The position numbers were made by a program, and so were the translations under genes. Under the pieces are notes generated by a model. The model was not told the origin of the DNA. It did no database searches and worked only from the letters and a program-made list of their open reading frames with translations. 64,000 nt of DNA from Aquisediminimonas sp031376385 (GTDB lineage Bacteria; Pseudomonadota; Alphaproteobacteria; Sphingomonadales; Sphingomonadaceae): contig JANMDQ010000015.1 of the NCBI GenBank assembly GCA_031376385.1, forward strand, positions 248,001 through 312,000. The letters run 5' to 3'. Below, in pieces: positions 24,604 to 33,024 of the stretch (its first letter is position 1; each line of letters begins with the position of its first letter).

Positions 24604-25284
24604 TTAGCCAAAGCTAACGCCCAACTTTTCTTTCCGGCGCATCATCCCGCCGATCAGGCCGAAGCCTGCGATCATCATCAGCCACGTGGCGGGTTCAGGA
24701 ACAGCGCCAAGCGGCTCGTTGAGCGAGAATGAAAGGTTATCAATTCCTGCATTAAAGCCATCTGGGCCCCACTGAAGCCGCAATCCGCTGCTGTTGCCGG
24801 TATTGAGTGCGATTGTGCTGTTGCCGGTTCCGGGTGCTGACACAGCGCCGGAGTTGAACAGCAGGTTATAGTTCAAATCATAGATCCGAAATTCAGTAGG
24901 TCGGCTGGTATTCGGCCAGCCTGCATATTGCAGACTGTTCAAACGGATCGTGCCCGGTTGCGTTAAGGTGAAAGTGATTTCAGGAACGCCGCTGTTGAAG
25001 GCGGTTCCGCCCCACGCCACTCCGCTCAGGTTACCGTAGCTTCCGCCCCAGTACCGAAGGCCTTGATAGCCAACAGTAGAATTCCCTGGGCCATCCATTG
25101 ATTGATAGGAAACGTCCAGCCCTGCTTGGTCGCCGTAGGTCTGAAGGAAAGTCCCTCCGTCTGAGCATCCTCCGGCACAATTGGTGTTTCCAAAGTCCAG
25201 CACAAATGTTGCCGCGCTGGCAGGGGATGACGCGATAAGTGCGGCAATACCCGCTGTTACAGCCAACTTGAGTTTGAATTTCAT
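24604..25284 (-). CDS. PEPxxWA-CTERM protein 3
   Basis: A 226-residue secreted protein with a signal peptide (MKFKLKLAVTAGIAALIASSPASA) and VPEPATWLMMIAGFGL followed by GGMMRRKEKLGVSFG. The middle contains FGNTNCAGGCSDGGTFLQTYGD and ITFTLTQPGTIRLNSLQYAGW, typical of secreted beta-sandwich proteins in this class. Function is unknown. It sits 64 nt upstream-to-downstream from protein 4 and shares its orientation, so they may be co-transcribed. Confidence 0.85.
   Translation of the reverse strand: MKFKLKLAVTAGIAALIASSPASAATFVLDFGNTNCAGGCSDGGTFLQTYGDQAGLDVSYQSMDGPGNSTVGYQGLRYWGGSYGNLSGVAWGGTAFNSGVPEITFTLTQPGTIRLNSLQYAGWPNTSRPTEFRIYDLNYNLLFNSGAVSAPGTGNSTIALNTGNSSGLRLQWGPDGFNAGIDNLSFSLNEPLGAVPEPATWLMMIAGFGLIGGMMRRKEKLGVSFG
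24640..24708 (-). repeat. PEP-CTERM coding repeat, copy 3
   Basis: Third copy of the near-identical DNA that encodes the sorting signal. It is closest to copy 4, sharing the CGATCAGGCCGAAGCCTGCG segment. Confidence 0.7.
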
Positions 25285-25348
25285 ATCAAAATTCCCTGTG
25301 GAAACTGGTAAACCAAATATGTGGAACCAACAGATCCTCTACGTCTGC

Positions 25349-25936
25349 TTAGGCGTATGCTACCTTTGTTACACGCCGACGCATCATCCCACCGATCAGG
25401 CCGAAGCCTGCGATCATCATCAGCCATGTGGCGGGTTCAGGGACAGCCGCGATGTTAAAGGCAATCTGGCCGCTGTTGTCGCCCGAATTTGAGTCCCAGT
25501 AGAAAAGCTCAAGATTGCCTGTGCCCCATGCTGCACCGTTAAAATTCGCGCCGAGCGTCTGATAGACACCACCAATACGGCCGACCAGCGAACCAAAGGC
25601 CGCAGTGTGCCCAAACTGAGTGTAGGATCCGAAATTCTGACCGATTTGAGTTCCGACCAGCTGTCCTGAGTCGTCCAGAACTGTTGCAAACCGGTTGCCC
25701 ACCAAACCATTCGCGTCTGAATATCGTGGCAGCGCGCCCGCATTCCAAAGATCGTTAAGATCTGATGACACCGTAAAAATCTGCCCGATGGAAAGCGCAA
25801 TGGTGGAAAGCGGAGCATTTGAAGCGCTGGAATGATCAATTGCCTTCACAACAAACACCGCGGCACTTGCGCTAGTTGCCATGCCAATCGCCGCAATGGC
25901 GAGGCCAGATTTCAAGATTGCTTTGCGAATGGACAT
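25349..25936 (-). CDS. PEPxxWA-CTERM protein 4
   Basis: A 195-residue secreted protein with signal peptide (MSIRKAILKSGLAIAAIGMATSASA) and VPEPATWLMMIAGFGL followed by GGMMRRRVTKVAYA. The mature region, with SIGQIFTVSSDLNDLWNAGALPRYSDANGLVG, resembles a lectin-like or beta-sandwich domain but I cannot name it. It is the first gene of the four-gene run in transcription order. No exosortase or EpsI-like gene is found nearby. Confidence 0.85.
   Translation of the reverse strand: MSIRKAILKSGLAIAAIGMATSASAAVFVVKAIDHSSASNAPLSTIALSIGQIFTVSSDLNDLWNAGALPRYSDANGLVGNRFATVLDDSGQLVGTQIGQNFGSYTQFGHTAAFGSLVGRIGGVYQTLGANFNGAAWGTGNLELFYWDSNSGDNSGQIAFNIAAVPEPATWLMMIAGFGLIGGMMRRRVTKVAYA
25381..25450 (-). repeat. 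PEP-CTERM coding repeat, copy 4
   Basis: Fourth copy of the near-identical sorting-signal DNA, closest to copy 3. Confidence 0.7.
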
Positions 25937-26135
25937 GATTTTTCCTTCCAAAGGGAGCACTGCTCTATGGCAGTATGTTAAAAATGAGAGACCCCGCAGC
26001 AGGTGTCGGCATACATCGCCGCCCTAGTTAACTTTTTATTCACTGATTCGCACGATTTTGCAATCACAGAATTGCTGCGCCGCACATATTTTCCAAAGCT
26101 GCTAGTTTAATAGCTTAAATTAGGCAGCTGCCCAT

Positions 26136-27251
26136 TTAGGGCTGCGTGGCCAGCAAATAGGTTTGCCGCAGGGCGTCCACTGGCTTCAACACGCCGTCTT
26201 CCTCATAATGCCAAAAGGTCCAGCCGTTGCAGCTGGGCGCGCCTTGGAGGACCGCGCCGACTTTATGGATTGAGCCTGACGCCGCGTCGCAGATGATGGA
26301 TCCGTCGCTGCGGACATTGGCGGACCAGCGGCGTTTGATGTCGAATATGGGCGTTCCGGGGCGGAGATAGCCAGTTTCGACCAGCGTACCGAACGCGACC
26401 CTTGGCGCAGCAGTATCGGCTTGCATCGTCTTGAGCATCGTTTCATCAAGCGGCAGAGCAGCGGCAATCCGTTCCTGCGCGACATCGACATAATCCAGTT
26501 CACGTTCACAGCCGATCCAGTGACGGCCCAACCGCTTCGCGACGGCCCCAGTAGTGCCAGTGCCGAAGAAGGGATCAAGCACGACATCGCCGGGTTTCGT
26601 GGTGGCAAGGAGGATGCGGTAAAGCAGCGCCTCTGGCTTTTGCGTCGGGTGCGCTTTCACGCCGTTCCGCTTCAGCCGCTCTGCGCCGCCGCAAATGGGG
26701 AATGACCAATCGGACCGCATTTGCAGTTCATCATTCAGCGTCTTCATCGCGCGGTAATTGAACGTATACTTCGCCTTCTCGCCCTTGGACGCCCAGATCA
26801 GTGTTTCATGCGCATTGGTGAACCGCGTGCCGCGAAAATTGGGCATGGGGTTCACTTTGCGCCAGATGATGTCATTCAGGATCCAAAAGCCCTCATCCTG
26901 CAAAACGGAGCCAACGCGGAAGATATTGTGATAGCTTCCGATGACCCACAGCGTGCCGTTGGGTTTGAGGATGCGGCGCGCTTCAGTCAGCCAGGCGCGG
27001 CTGAACGCATCATAAGTGGCCAGACTGTCAAACTTGTCCCAGTCATTATCGACCGCATCGACGCGACCGCCTTCTGGCCGGAACAGATCGCCGCCAAGTT
27101 GCAGATTATAGGGCGGATCGGCAAAGACCATATCGATGCAGGCATCAGGAAGCGCGCGCATGGCGGCAATGCAATCGCCAATGATGATCTGGTCTAGCGG
27201 TAGCGCAAGCGCCTTGGCATCACTGACCCTGATCTTCTCCAAAACCCCCAT
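26136..27251 (-). CDS. ccrM: Cell-cycle DNA adenine methyltransferase CcrM (GANTC)
   Basis: CcrM methylates adenine in GANTC and coordinates replication and transcription in alphaproteobacteria. The 371-residue protein is a beta-class methylase: DPPYNLQL at residues 45-52, the target-recognition region with NPMPNFRGTRFTNAHETLIW, HPTQKPEAL near residue 201 and FFGTGTTG at 228-235. The C-terminal about 90 residues (IFDIKRRWSANVRSDGSI...WHYEED) form the RAMA-like extension typical of CcrM. AAAGGAG lies 7 nt before the ATG at 27251. rnhB is upstream on the same strand, an arrangement common in alphaproteobacteria. Its promoter region contains several GANTC sites. Confidence 0.95.
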   Translation of the reverse strand: MGVLEKIRVSDAKALALPLDQIIIGDCIAAMRALPDACIDMVFADPPYNLQLGGDLFRPEGGRVDAVDNDWDKFDSLATYDAFSRAWLTEARRILKPNGTLWVIGSYHNIFRVGSVLQDEGFWILNDIIWRKVNPMPNFRGTRFTNAHETLIWASKGEKAKYTFNYRAMKTLNDELQMRSDWSFPICGGAERLKRNGVKAHPTQKPEALLYRILLATTKPGDVVLDPFFGTGTTGAVAKRLGRHWIGCERELDYVDVAQERIAAALPLDETMLKTMQADTAAPRVAFGTLVETGYLRPGTPIFDIKRRWSANVRSDGSIICDAASGSIHKVGAVLQGAPSCNGWTFWHYEEDGVLKPVDALRQTYLLATQP

Positions 27252-27285
27252 GCAAACGCTCCTTTGATGCACAAGAGACCTTGCT

Positions 27286-27406
27286 GAGTCATCTGGACTC
27301 CGCCGTCAAGTCAAAGGGTTAACGGAAAAGGTTAATAAATTAGTTAAGCGCGGCGGAACGAACCGAGTCCCCCACAGGATGATGTGGGTGTTCTTCATAC
27401 GGACTC
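27286..27406 (-). promoter_or_regulatory. ccrM upstream region with GANTC and TTAA motifs
   Basis: Four GANTC sites are seen at 27286-27290, 27296-27300, 27365-27369 and 27402-27406. Three TTAA elements lie at 27319-27322, 27332-27335 and 27344-27347, spaced 9 and 8 nt, and on the minus strand two of them read TTAACC. In Caulobacter the ccrM promoter is controlled by CtrA and by methylation of GANTC sites in its leader. The TTAA spacing here differs from the ideal 7 nt, so CtrA binding is only a suggestion. Confidence 0.5.
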
Positions 27407-27994
27407 TCAACTTATGGGGTGTGGCCTGTTTGACTCACTATCAAAAAAACTTTTTGCGACAGGCGCAAATGAACGTCGATGGAGGGGAGTAGCGCCTAGT
27501 TTGGCAAGAGCGGTCAAGTGAACCGCCGCGCCGTAGCCCTTGTTGGTTGCCCAGCCGTAGCCGGGATAATCGACGTCCGCCGCGATCATGATCCGGTCGC
27601 GATGCTCCTTGGCGATGATGCTGGCGGCGGAGATACAGGGGTGGGTCGCGTCGCCGCCGATGATGGCTTCTGCGCTATATCGCCACTTTGGCAGGCGGTT
27701 CCCATCTACTAAGATGTAGGCGGGGAGGGTGGCCAGAGCCTCCACCGCGCGGGTCATCGCGAGGAGAGTGGCCTGGAGGATGTTGATGCTGTCAATTTCA
27801 TCGGGTGAGGCCATGCCGACGCCGACGATGCAGCGCGCGAGGATTTCCGCCTCCAGCACCGCGCGGCGTTTGGCCGACAGTTTCTTGCTGTCATCGAGCC
27901 CTGCGATGCCGCCTTCGCACAGGATGACGGCCGCAGCGACCACGGGGCCAGCCAGCGGCCCTCGTCCCGCTTCATCAACACCTGCGATAATCAC
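27407..27994 (-). CDS. rnhB: Ribonuclease HII
   Basis: RNase HII cuts RNA in RNA-DNA hybrids and removes single ribonucleotides from DNA. The 195-residue protein opens IIAGVDEAGRGPLAGPVVAAAVIL, with the first catalytic Asp-Glu pair, then LDDSKKLSAKRR, ILVDGNRLPKW and SAASIIAKEHRDR with further acidic residues. Length is typical. The start overlaps the thiD stop by ATGA. Confidence 0.96.
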   Translation of the reverse strand: MIIAGVDEAGRGPLAGPVVAAAVILCEGGIAGLDDSKKLSAKRRAVLEAEILARCIVGVGMASPDEIDSINILQATLLAMTRAVEALATLPAYILVDGNRLPKWRYSAEAIIGGDATHPCISAASIIAKEHRDRIMIAADVDYPGYGWATNKGYGAAVHLTALAKLGATPLHRRSFAPVAKSFFDSESNRPHPIS

Positions 27995-28749
27995 AAGTCA
28001 CGCACCGCCTGATGCCCCATCGGGCCATGGCCCTTGCCAAGGCTGGGCGCGGCGATAAGGGCCGCGCGGACAAAGGCGCGCGCGCGTTCGATGGCGTCGG
28101 TCAGGCTCAACCCTTGGCCAAGTCCACACGCAATCGCGCTGGCCAGCGTGCAACCCGTGCCGTGGGTGCTGGTCGTATTGATCCGGCTCCCTTCCCACAG
28201 GGCAACCTCCGCGCCGCCGTCGATCAGGCGGTCAATGATGATATCCCCATCGCTATGGCCGCCTTTGATCAGGGTTGGCCCCACCATCGCGGCTTCACTG
28301 CCAAGGGCTGCGAGTTCGGGCAGGTTTGGGGTGGTAAGGGTTGCAAGACGCATCAGCCGTTCGAATGCGTTGATCGTCTGTGCGTCGGCCAACATGGCGC
28401 CGCTGGTTGCGACCATGACAGGATCAAACACGATGGGCACGGTCAGCGCGGTCAGATAATCCGCAACTGCGTTCGCGGTTTCCGCTGATCCAATCATCCC
28501 AATTTTAATCGCATCCACGCCAATATCGCTGATCACGGCGTCCATTTGGGCAATGACCATATCGGTGGGGATGGGATGAACAGCCGTCACCCCCGTTGTA
28601 TTTTGCGCCGTGATCGCAGTCACTGCCGTCATCGCGTGGCCACCGAGCATCGTGACGGTCTTGATATCCGCCTGAATTCCTGCGCCGCCGCCGGAGTCTG
28701 ATCCTGCAATGATGAGGATGCGGGCGGTTACTGGCTTACGCCACTGCAT
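27991..28749 (-). CDS. thiD: Hydroxymethylpyrimidine/phosphomethylpyrimidine kinase
   Basis: ThiD phosphorylates the thiamine pyrimidine precursor twice. The 252-residue protein has the ribokinase-like GSDSGGGAGIQADIKT near residue 16, ALTVPIVFDPVMVATSG around residue 100, and the C-terminal active site TSTHGTGCTLASAIA with the catalytic aspartate region replaced by the usual GTGC motif. The ATG at 28749 overlaps the glmM stop by 14 nt, implying co-transcription. No THI-box riboswitch was seen, as expected for a gene inside an operon. Confidence 0.93.
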   Translation of the reverse strand: MQWRKPVTARILIIAGSDSGGGAGIQADIKTVTMLGGHAMTAVTAITAQNTTGVTAVHPIPTDMVIAQMDAVISDIGVDAIKIGMIGSAETANAVADYLTALTVPIVFDPVMVATSGAMLADAQTINAFERLMRLATLTTPNLPELAALGSEAAMVGPTLIKGGHSDGDIIIDRLIDGGAEVALWEGSRINTTSTHGTGCTLASAIACGLGQGLSLTDAIERARAFVRAALIAAPSLGKGHGPMGHQAVRDL

Positions 28750-30076
28750 CTTTCACAGCCTCACAAATACTATCAACCAGTCGCTCTACCTTCCCAGCAT
28801 CATCACCTTCGGCCATCACGCGGATCACGGGTTCGGTGCCGGATGGGCGAATGACGAGGCGGCCATTGCCGACGAGTTCAGCCTCAGCATCGGCAATCGC
28901 CTCCTTCACGCGCGCCGCATCCAAGGGCTTGCCGCCAGAGAAGCGCACGTTTTTAAGCAGTTGCGGTACGGGATCAAAGATATGCAGCAGCTCGCTCGCG
29001 GGCTTTTCCTGACGCACCAGTTCAGCCAGCACTTGCAACGCCGCGACCAGACCATCGCCAGTGGTGCCGTAATCGCTCAGGATCATATGGCCAGATTGTT
29101 CGCCGCCGACGTTAAACCCGCCTGACCGCATTCGTTCAAGCACATAGCGATCCCCCACCTGAGTGCGCTCCAGCGTCAGGCCCGCGCTGTTCAATGACCG
29201 CTCAAGCCCCAGATTGGACATGACAGTCGCCACAACGCCGGGCCCCCGTAACTGGCCAGAGGCTGCCCAGCTATGCCCGATCAGCGCCATGATCTGGTCG
29301 CCGTCCACAATGCGGCCTTTTTCGTCGACAATGATCAGTCGGTCTGCGTCACCGTCCAGCGCTACGCCCAGGTGCGCGCCGCTCGCGACCACGGCCTCTT
29401 GCAATGCGGCAGGATATGTTGAGCCGCATTGGTCATTGATATTGGTGCCATTGGGGCTGACACCTAGCGGTACGATTTCCGCCCCCAGCTCCCACAACGC
29501 TGAAGGAGCAACTTGGTAAGCAGCCCCATGCGCGCAATCGAGCGCGATTTTCAGGCCATCCAAGCGCAGTTCTTCCGGAAAACAGCCTTTGGCGAAATGG
29601 ATATAGCGTCCGCGTGCATCCTCCACTCGGCGTGCGCGCCCGATTTTGCTGCCATCGGCCAGCAGCGGCGGTGTATCCAGCAGCGCCTCAATCGCAATTT
29701 CATCCGCGTCAGACAGTTTATAGCCGTCAGGGCCGAACAGCTTAATGCCATTGTCATAAAATGGATTGTGGCTGGCGGAAAGCATCACGCCTAAATCCGC
29801 GCGCATTGACCGCGTGAGCATGGCAACAGCGGGCGTTGGCATGGGGCCGACTTGCACCACGTCCATCCCCACTGACGTGAACCCCGAAACAAGTGCATTT
29901 TCAAGCATATAGCCAGAGAGGCGCGTATCTTTGCCGATCACAACGCGGTGTTTATGGTCGCCGCGCACGAAATGCGCGCCTGCCGCTTGGCCGACTCTCA
30001 TTGCCATTTCAGCAGTCATCACGCTGGCGTTGGTGCGCCCGCGAATGCCGTCCGTTCCAAAGAATTTCCTGCTCAT
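28736..30076 (-). CDS. glmM: Phosphoglucosamine mutase
   Basis: GlmM interconverts glucosamine-6- and -1-phosphate for UDP-GlcNAc. The 446-residue protein begins KFFGTDGIRGRTN, has the catalytic serine loop VMLSASHNPFYDNGIK (about residue 97), the metal loop ALDGDADRLIIVDEKG (about residue 240) and the C-terminal RPSGTEPVIRVMAEG. Family length is 440-450. It is the first gene of glmM-thiD-rnhB. folP, its frequent partner elsewhere, lies about 7 kb away. Confidence 0.97.
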   Translation of the reverse strand: MSRKFFGTDGIRGRTNASVMTAEMAMRVGQAAGAHFVRGDHKHRVVIGKDTRLSGYMLENALVSGFTSVGMDVVQVGPMPTPAVAMLTRSMRADLGVMLSASHNPFYDNGIKLFGPDGYKLSDADEIAIEALLDTPPLLADGSKIGRARRVEDARGRYIHFAKGCFPEELRLDGLKIALDCAHGAAYQVAPSALWELGAEIVPLGVSPNGTNINDQCGSTYPAALQEAVVASGAHLGVALDGDADRLIIVDEKGRIVDGDQIMALIGHSWAASGQLRGPGVVATVMSNLGLERSLNSAGLTLERTQVGDRYVLERMRSGGFNVGGEQSGHMILSDYGTTGDGLVAALQVLAELVRQEKPASELLHIFDPVPQLLKNVRFSGGKPLDAARVKEAIADAEAELVGNGRLVIRPSGTEPVIRVMAEGDDAGKVERLVDSICEAVKDAVA

Positions 30077-30168
30077 ACACGCCCCTGTACTCGGTCACTT
30101 CGACGCCTCATGGTCCAAAAGTGTGACAAATGCCAGATGGGTCGCTTGTTCACGTTGAGGGGCTTGAC

Positions 30169-30196
30169 GCCTGTGTGGTGCTAGAGGCACACAGGC
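30169..30196. repeat. Inverted repeat upstream of glmM
   Basis: A perfect 9-bp inverted repeat, GCCTGTGTG and CACACAGGC, with a 10-nt loop, lies between glmM and the divergent 52-residue ORF. It is not followed by a T-run. It may be a terminator without a U-tract, an operator, or chance. Confidence 0.35.
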
Positions 30197-30262
30197 TTGC
30201 AGTGAAACAGCGCCCGGCGAATCAACAAGGGGTCGCAGATTGAGCGTCACAGGAGATTATCA

Positions 30263-30421
30263 ATGCCAGAACCAGCACGGGCCCGCGCGGTTTTTTCCAC
30301 AGAAGATTTCCGTTTGCTCAAGCAGTCGGTGCAGTATTTCTTGCAGAACAATCTCGACCACCCAGATTCAATTAAATATTCAAGCTTGTTTCACCGCTTG
30401 GGACGTCTGAAGGATAACTGA
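30263..30421 (+). CDS. Small hypothetical protein (52 aa)
   Basis: A 52-residue frame with AGGAG 7 nt before its ATG. The sequence opens MPEPARARAVFSTEDFRLLK and continues SVQYFLQNNLDHPDSIKYSS; it looks like a compact helical protein with balanced charge. It is transcribed divergently from glmM and is followed 29 nt later by the convergent TspO gene. I do not name a family, but the codon usage and ribosome site make it credible. Confidence 0.6.
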   Translation: MPEPARARAVFSTEDFRLLKQSVQYFLQNNLDHPDSIKYSSLFHRLGRLKDN

Positions 30422-30450
30422 AGCGGGCGGGCGGGGCTAACCCGCTGTAC

Positions 30451-31005
30451 TCACAAAATGATTTCTGCTGCTGGCGTTGGGGGAACCATCATTTCCGCGT
30501 CAGGATTTAGCTGATCAATTTGTAGTGTTATCAGCGACGCCAGAGTGAGCCAAACCATATAAGGCACCATCATCCACGCAGCCTGTTTCCGGATCGGGGC
30601 AATCGCAAACGTCGCAGCAATTGTAAGCGCTAAGATTGTTACGATCAAAACCAGCGCCAATGTGACTTGGTGAGCTGTGAAGAAGAGCGCTGTCCAGCTA
30701 AAATTGAGCATCAATTGCGTCAGAAACAACCCCAATGCCAACCCGCGCCCTTTCGCCCCGCGCGCGTGAAGGAGCATGGCCAGGACCAGCCCAAGCATGA
30801 TGTAAAGGATTGTCCAAGCGATGGGGAATAGCCACCCCGGCGGAAATATCGCGGGTTTTGCCAGCGCGTCAAACCAGCGATTGCCAAAACCGGAATTTGA
30901 AGTTCGTCCGGCCAGAAAGCCAAGAAATATAATCCCAGGCACCGTCACCAAGGCCCAGCGGATGAAGGACATACGCAATTGTTCTTTCGACGCTAAACCG
31001 CCCAT
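30451..31005 (-). CDS. tspO: TspO/MBR family tryptophan-rich sensory protein
   Basis: This 184-residue membrane protein has five helices and TspO signatures: KPAIFPPGWLFPIAWTILYIMLG (about residues 49-71), LMLNFSWTALFF and MVPYMVWLTLASLITLQID. TspO binds porphyrins and cholesterol-like ligands; in Rhodobacter sphaeroides it modulates photosynthesis gene expression. The ATG at 31005 is favoured because GAAGGA lies 9 nt upstream; a start at 31014 is possible. It is far (23 kb) from the photosynthesis genes here. Confidence 0.85.
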   Translation of the reverse strand: MGGLASKEQLRMSFIRWALVTVPGIIFLGFLAGRTSNSGFGNRWFDALAKPAIFPPGWLFPIAWTILYIMLGLVLAMLLHARGAKGRGLALGLFLTQLMLNFSWTALFFTAHQVTLALVLIVTILALTIAATFAIAPIRKQAAWMMVPYMVWLTLASLITLQIDQLNPDAEMMVPPTPAAEIIL

Positions 31006-31077
31006 GAATATCATTCCTTCATTGTCTCTTAATTTAGCCCTACGCGTTCGAGGCAGTGAGCGGAAGCGACCTTTGGT

Positions 31078-32994
31078 TTATATATCCGCTGCGAGGTTCA
31101 AAATGAAAGCACGCGGAACCGTAAAGGTGAAGCCGCCGCTGCTGCTCACTTTCCAGCCATAATCATTAAACAGGTTCGTCACTTGCGCACGGGCAAGAAA
31201 CTTAGTCTTGCCCAGCGTGAACCGGTAGCGCGTGCCAATGCCAAATGTTTCGCGCGCGGGGCCGGTGAAACTGTTTGAGATGGTTGCCGTTTCCGGGCCA
31301 GTCGCCTCAAAGGCAAAATCGAACGACCAAGCCTCTTGCCCGGCGGGTTTCCAATCAAGATTGGCAACAGCGCGGTGGCGGAATGAGCCTACTGGGCGCT
31401 GCCCGATGCGGCCAGCCGTGACGTCCGGTCCCGCTATTTTGGGATCCAAAATCAGGCCGCCTGCAACGATCGTCAGGCCCGGCAACAGTGTGCCGGCCAG
31501 TGACAGTTCAATCCCCCGGTTGCGCACAGTGCCAAGACTGCGAAAGCGCGATGCTGCATCAATGTTGAAATAGGGCTTTTCAAGATCGAACACACCAGTA
31601 ATCAGAGCAAGCTTCGGCGTGATCGCATAGCGCAGACCGGCATCAATCTGGCGCGTGAGCAGTGCAGGCGGCGCTTCGCTGCGGTTGATTGCAATATCAG
31701 GAGCAACAGCGCTTTCCTCCAGCCCGCGCACATAACCGCCGTAGGCCAGCAAGCCTGACACAAGATTGATGGACGCCGTACCGCTGAACAGCCAAGGTCT
31801 ATCGCGTGCGACGCTATTTGCCAGCGCGGAGTTGGCGAAATCAACTGTTTTGCGGTAATCAGATTTCTGCACCGCAAGCGCCAGAGAACCGCGCCCCTTC
31901 ACTTGCAGATCATATCCCAAACCAAGTGTCACCTGGCGAACGGCGGATTGGTCATTGTTACCAAAATTATAAGTTGGCCGCACGCGGTCATCGGGCGCGC
32001 CGATCGTGCTTGCACCCAATGAAATGCGTTGTTGCCCGCCAAATTCGCGCACTTGGTCCCGCCCTCGAACGGTCGCAATCAGGCTGTGACGTAACATTTT
32101 TCCAGTCCAGCGGCGTGTCATGCGGATTTCGCCAGAAGTGGAGCCGGCGAAATTATCGACGTCGGCCACGATGAGACGGTTCGCAACGCGGCCATCCGGC
32201 GTGACGCCCAGCAGCAAATCCGCAAAAGTCCGATCATCTTGGCGCACGGACCGGAACAAGCCCGCCTCAACCCGCACGGTACCGACATCGGCCTTTGCGA
32301 TCAGGCCGCTGTTATAGGTTGTATAGCGTGTGCGTGCCCAAGGTTGGCCGAGGAATGTTTTTCGCGGAATTGCCTTTGGAATGTCGGGCGTGCTGGGAAA
32401 CAGGATCGGCGACGCACTGGCGCGGGAGAAATGAAAGCGGCTCCAATAGGCCGTAACTTCAGAATTTGGTTCTGGCGTCCAAGTGAGAAAAACACTTTGG
32501 CTGTTAAAATTGCCAAAGCGGCCTTGGGGTTGGCGGCCACGTCTGAACCCTTGGCCAAATGATATGCCCAATTTATCTTTGATCAGCGGCAATTTGACTT
32601 GGACCGATCCACTGCTGTTGCCGTCAGCGTCCATTTCCCCTTCGATACTGACGATCCGCTGTCCTTCATATTTTTCCAGTTTCAAATCGACCACGCCTGT
32701 GGGCGCTGGAAAAGGGTAGCCTCGCGCGCCGTATCCCACGCGGATGGACGTGCTATCAACCATACGGTTTGAGGCGAGGCCCTGCTGGTCGTAATAGAGC
32801 CCTTCGATGCGGACATTGCCTGCTTCAATCGGGTTGAACCCGCGCACTTCATCTGAGGAATAAATTCCAATCTTTTCATTGCCCACTGCGCGTCCAAAGG
32901 CGTCGTCAGCTTGAGTGACTGCATTGTTTGTGGTCCGTTGGGCAAGGGCGGGTGCGCTGAAGGTGATAAACAGCATGAAAAGATGTCTGGACAT
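31078..32994 (-). CDS. TonB-dependent receptor-like outer-membrane protein
   Basis: A 638-residue outer-membrane barrel protein with a signal peptide (residues 1-18, cleavage after APALAQ). The N-terminal third has plug-like text (GNVRIEGLYYDQQGLASNRMVDSTSIRVGYGARGYPFPAPTGVVDLKL), and the rest alternates amphipathic strands ending LARAQVTNLFNDYGWKVSSSGGFTFTVPRAFILNLAADI. No clear TonB box is seen and the plug appears short. A siderophore or polysaccharide substrate cannot be assigned. It lies 30 nt downstream of the tlyA-type gene on the same strand; the nearest left neighbour is TspO, also on the minus strand. Confidence 0.78.
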   Translation of the reverse strand: MSRHLFMLFITFSAPALAQRTTNNAVTQADDAFGRAVGNEKIGIYSSDEVRGFNPIEAGNVRIEGLYYDQQGLASNRMVDSTSIRVGYGARGYPFPAPTGVVDLKLEKYEGQRIVSIEGEMDADGNSSGSVQVKLPLIKDKLGISFGQGFRRGRQPQGRFGNFNSQSVFLTWTPEPNSEVTAYWSRFHFSRASASPILFPSTPDIPKAIPRKTFLGQPWARTRYTTYNSGLIAKADVGTVRVEAGLFRSVRQDDRTFADLLLGVTPDGRVANRLIVADVDNFAGSTSGEIRMTRRWTGKMLRHSLIATVRGRDQVREFGGQQRISLGASTIGAPDDRVRPTYNFGNNDQSAVRQVTLGLGYDLQVKGRGSLALAVQKSDYRKTVDFANSALANSVARDRPWLFSGTASINLVSGLLAYGGYVRGLEESAVAPDIAINRSEAPPALLTRQIDAGLRYAITPKLALITGVFDLEKPYFNIDAASRFRSLGTVRNRGIELSLAGTLLPGLTIVAGGLILDPKIAGPDVTAGRIGQRPVGSFRHRAVANLDWKPAGQEAWSFDFAFEATGPETATISNSFTGPARETFGIGTRYRFTLGKTKFLARAQVTNLFNDYGWKVSSSGGFTFTVPRAFILNLAADI

Positions 32995-33024
32995 GCTGCT
33001 CGGTTGCAGGATGCAACTGGTTCG

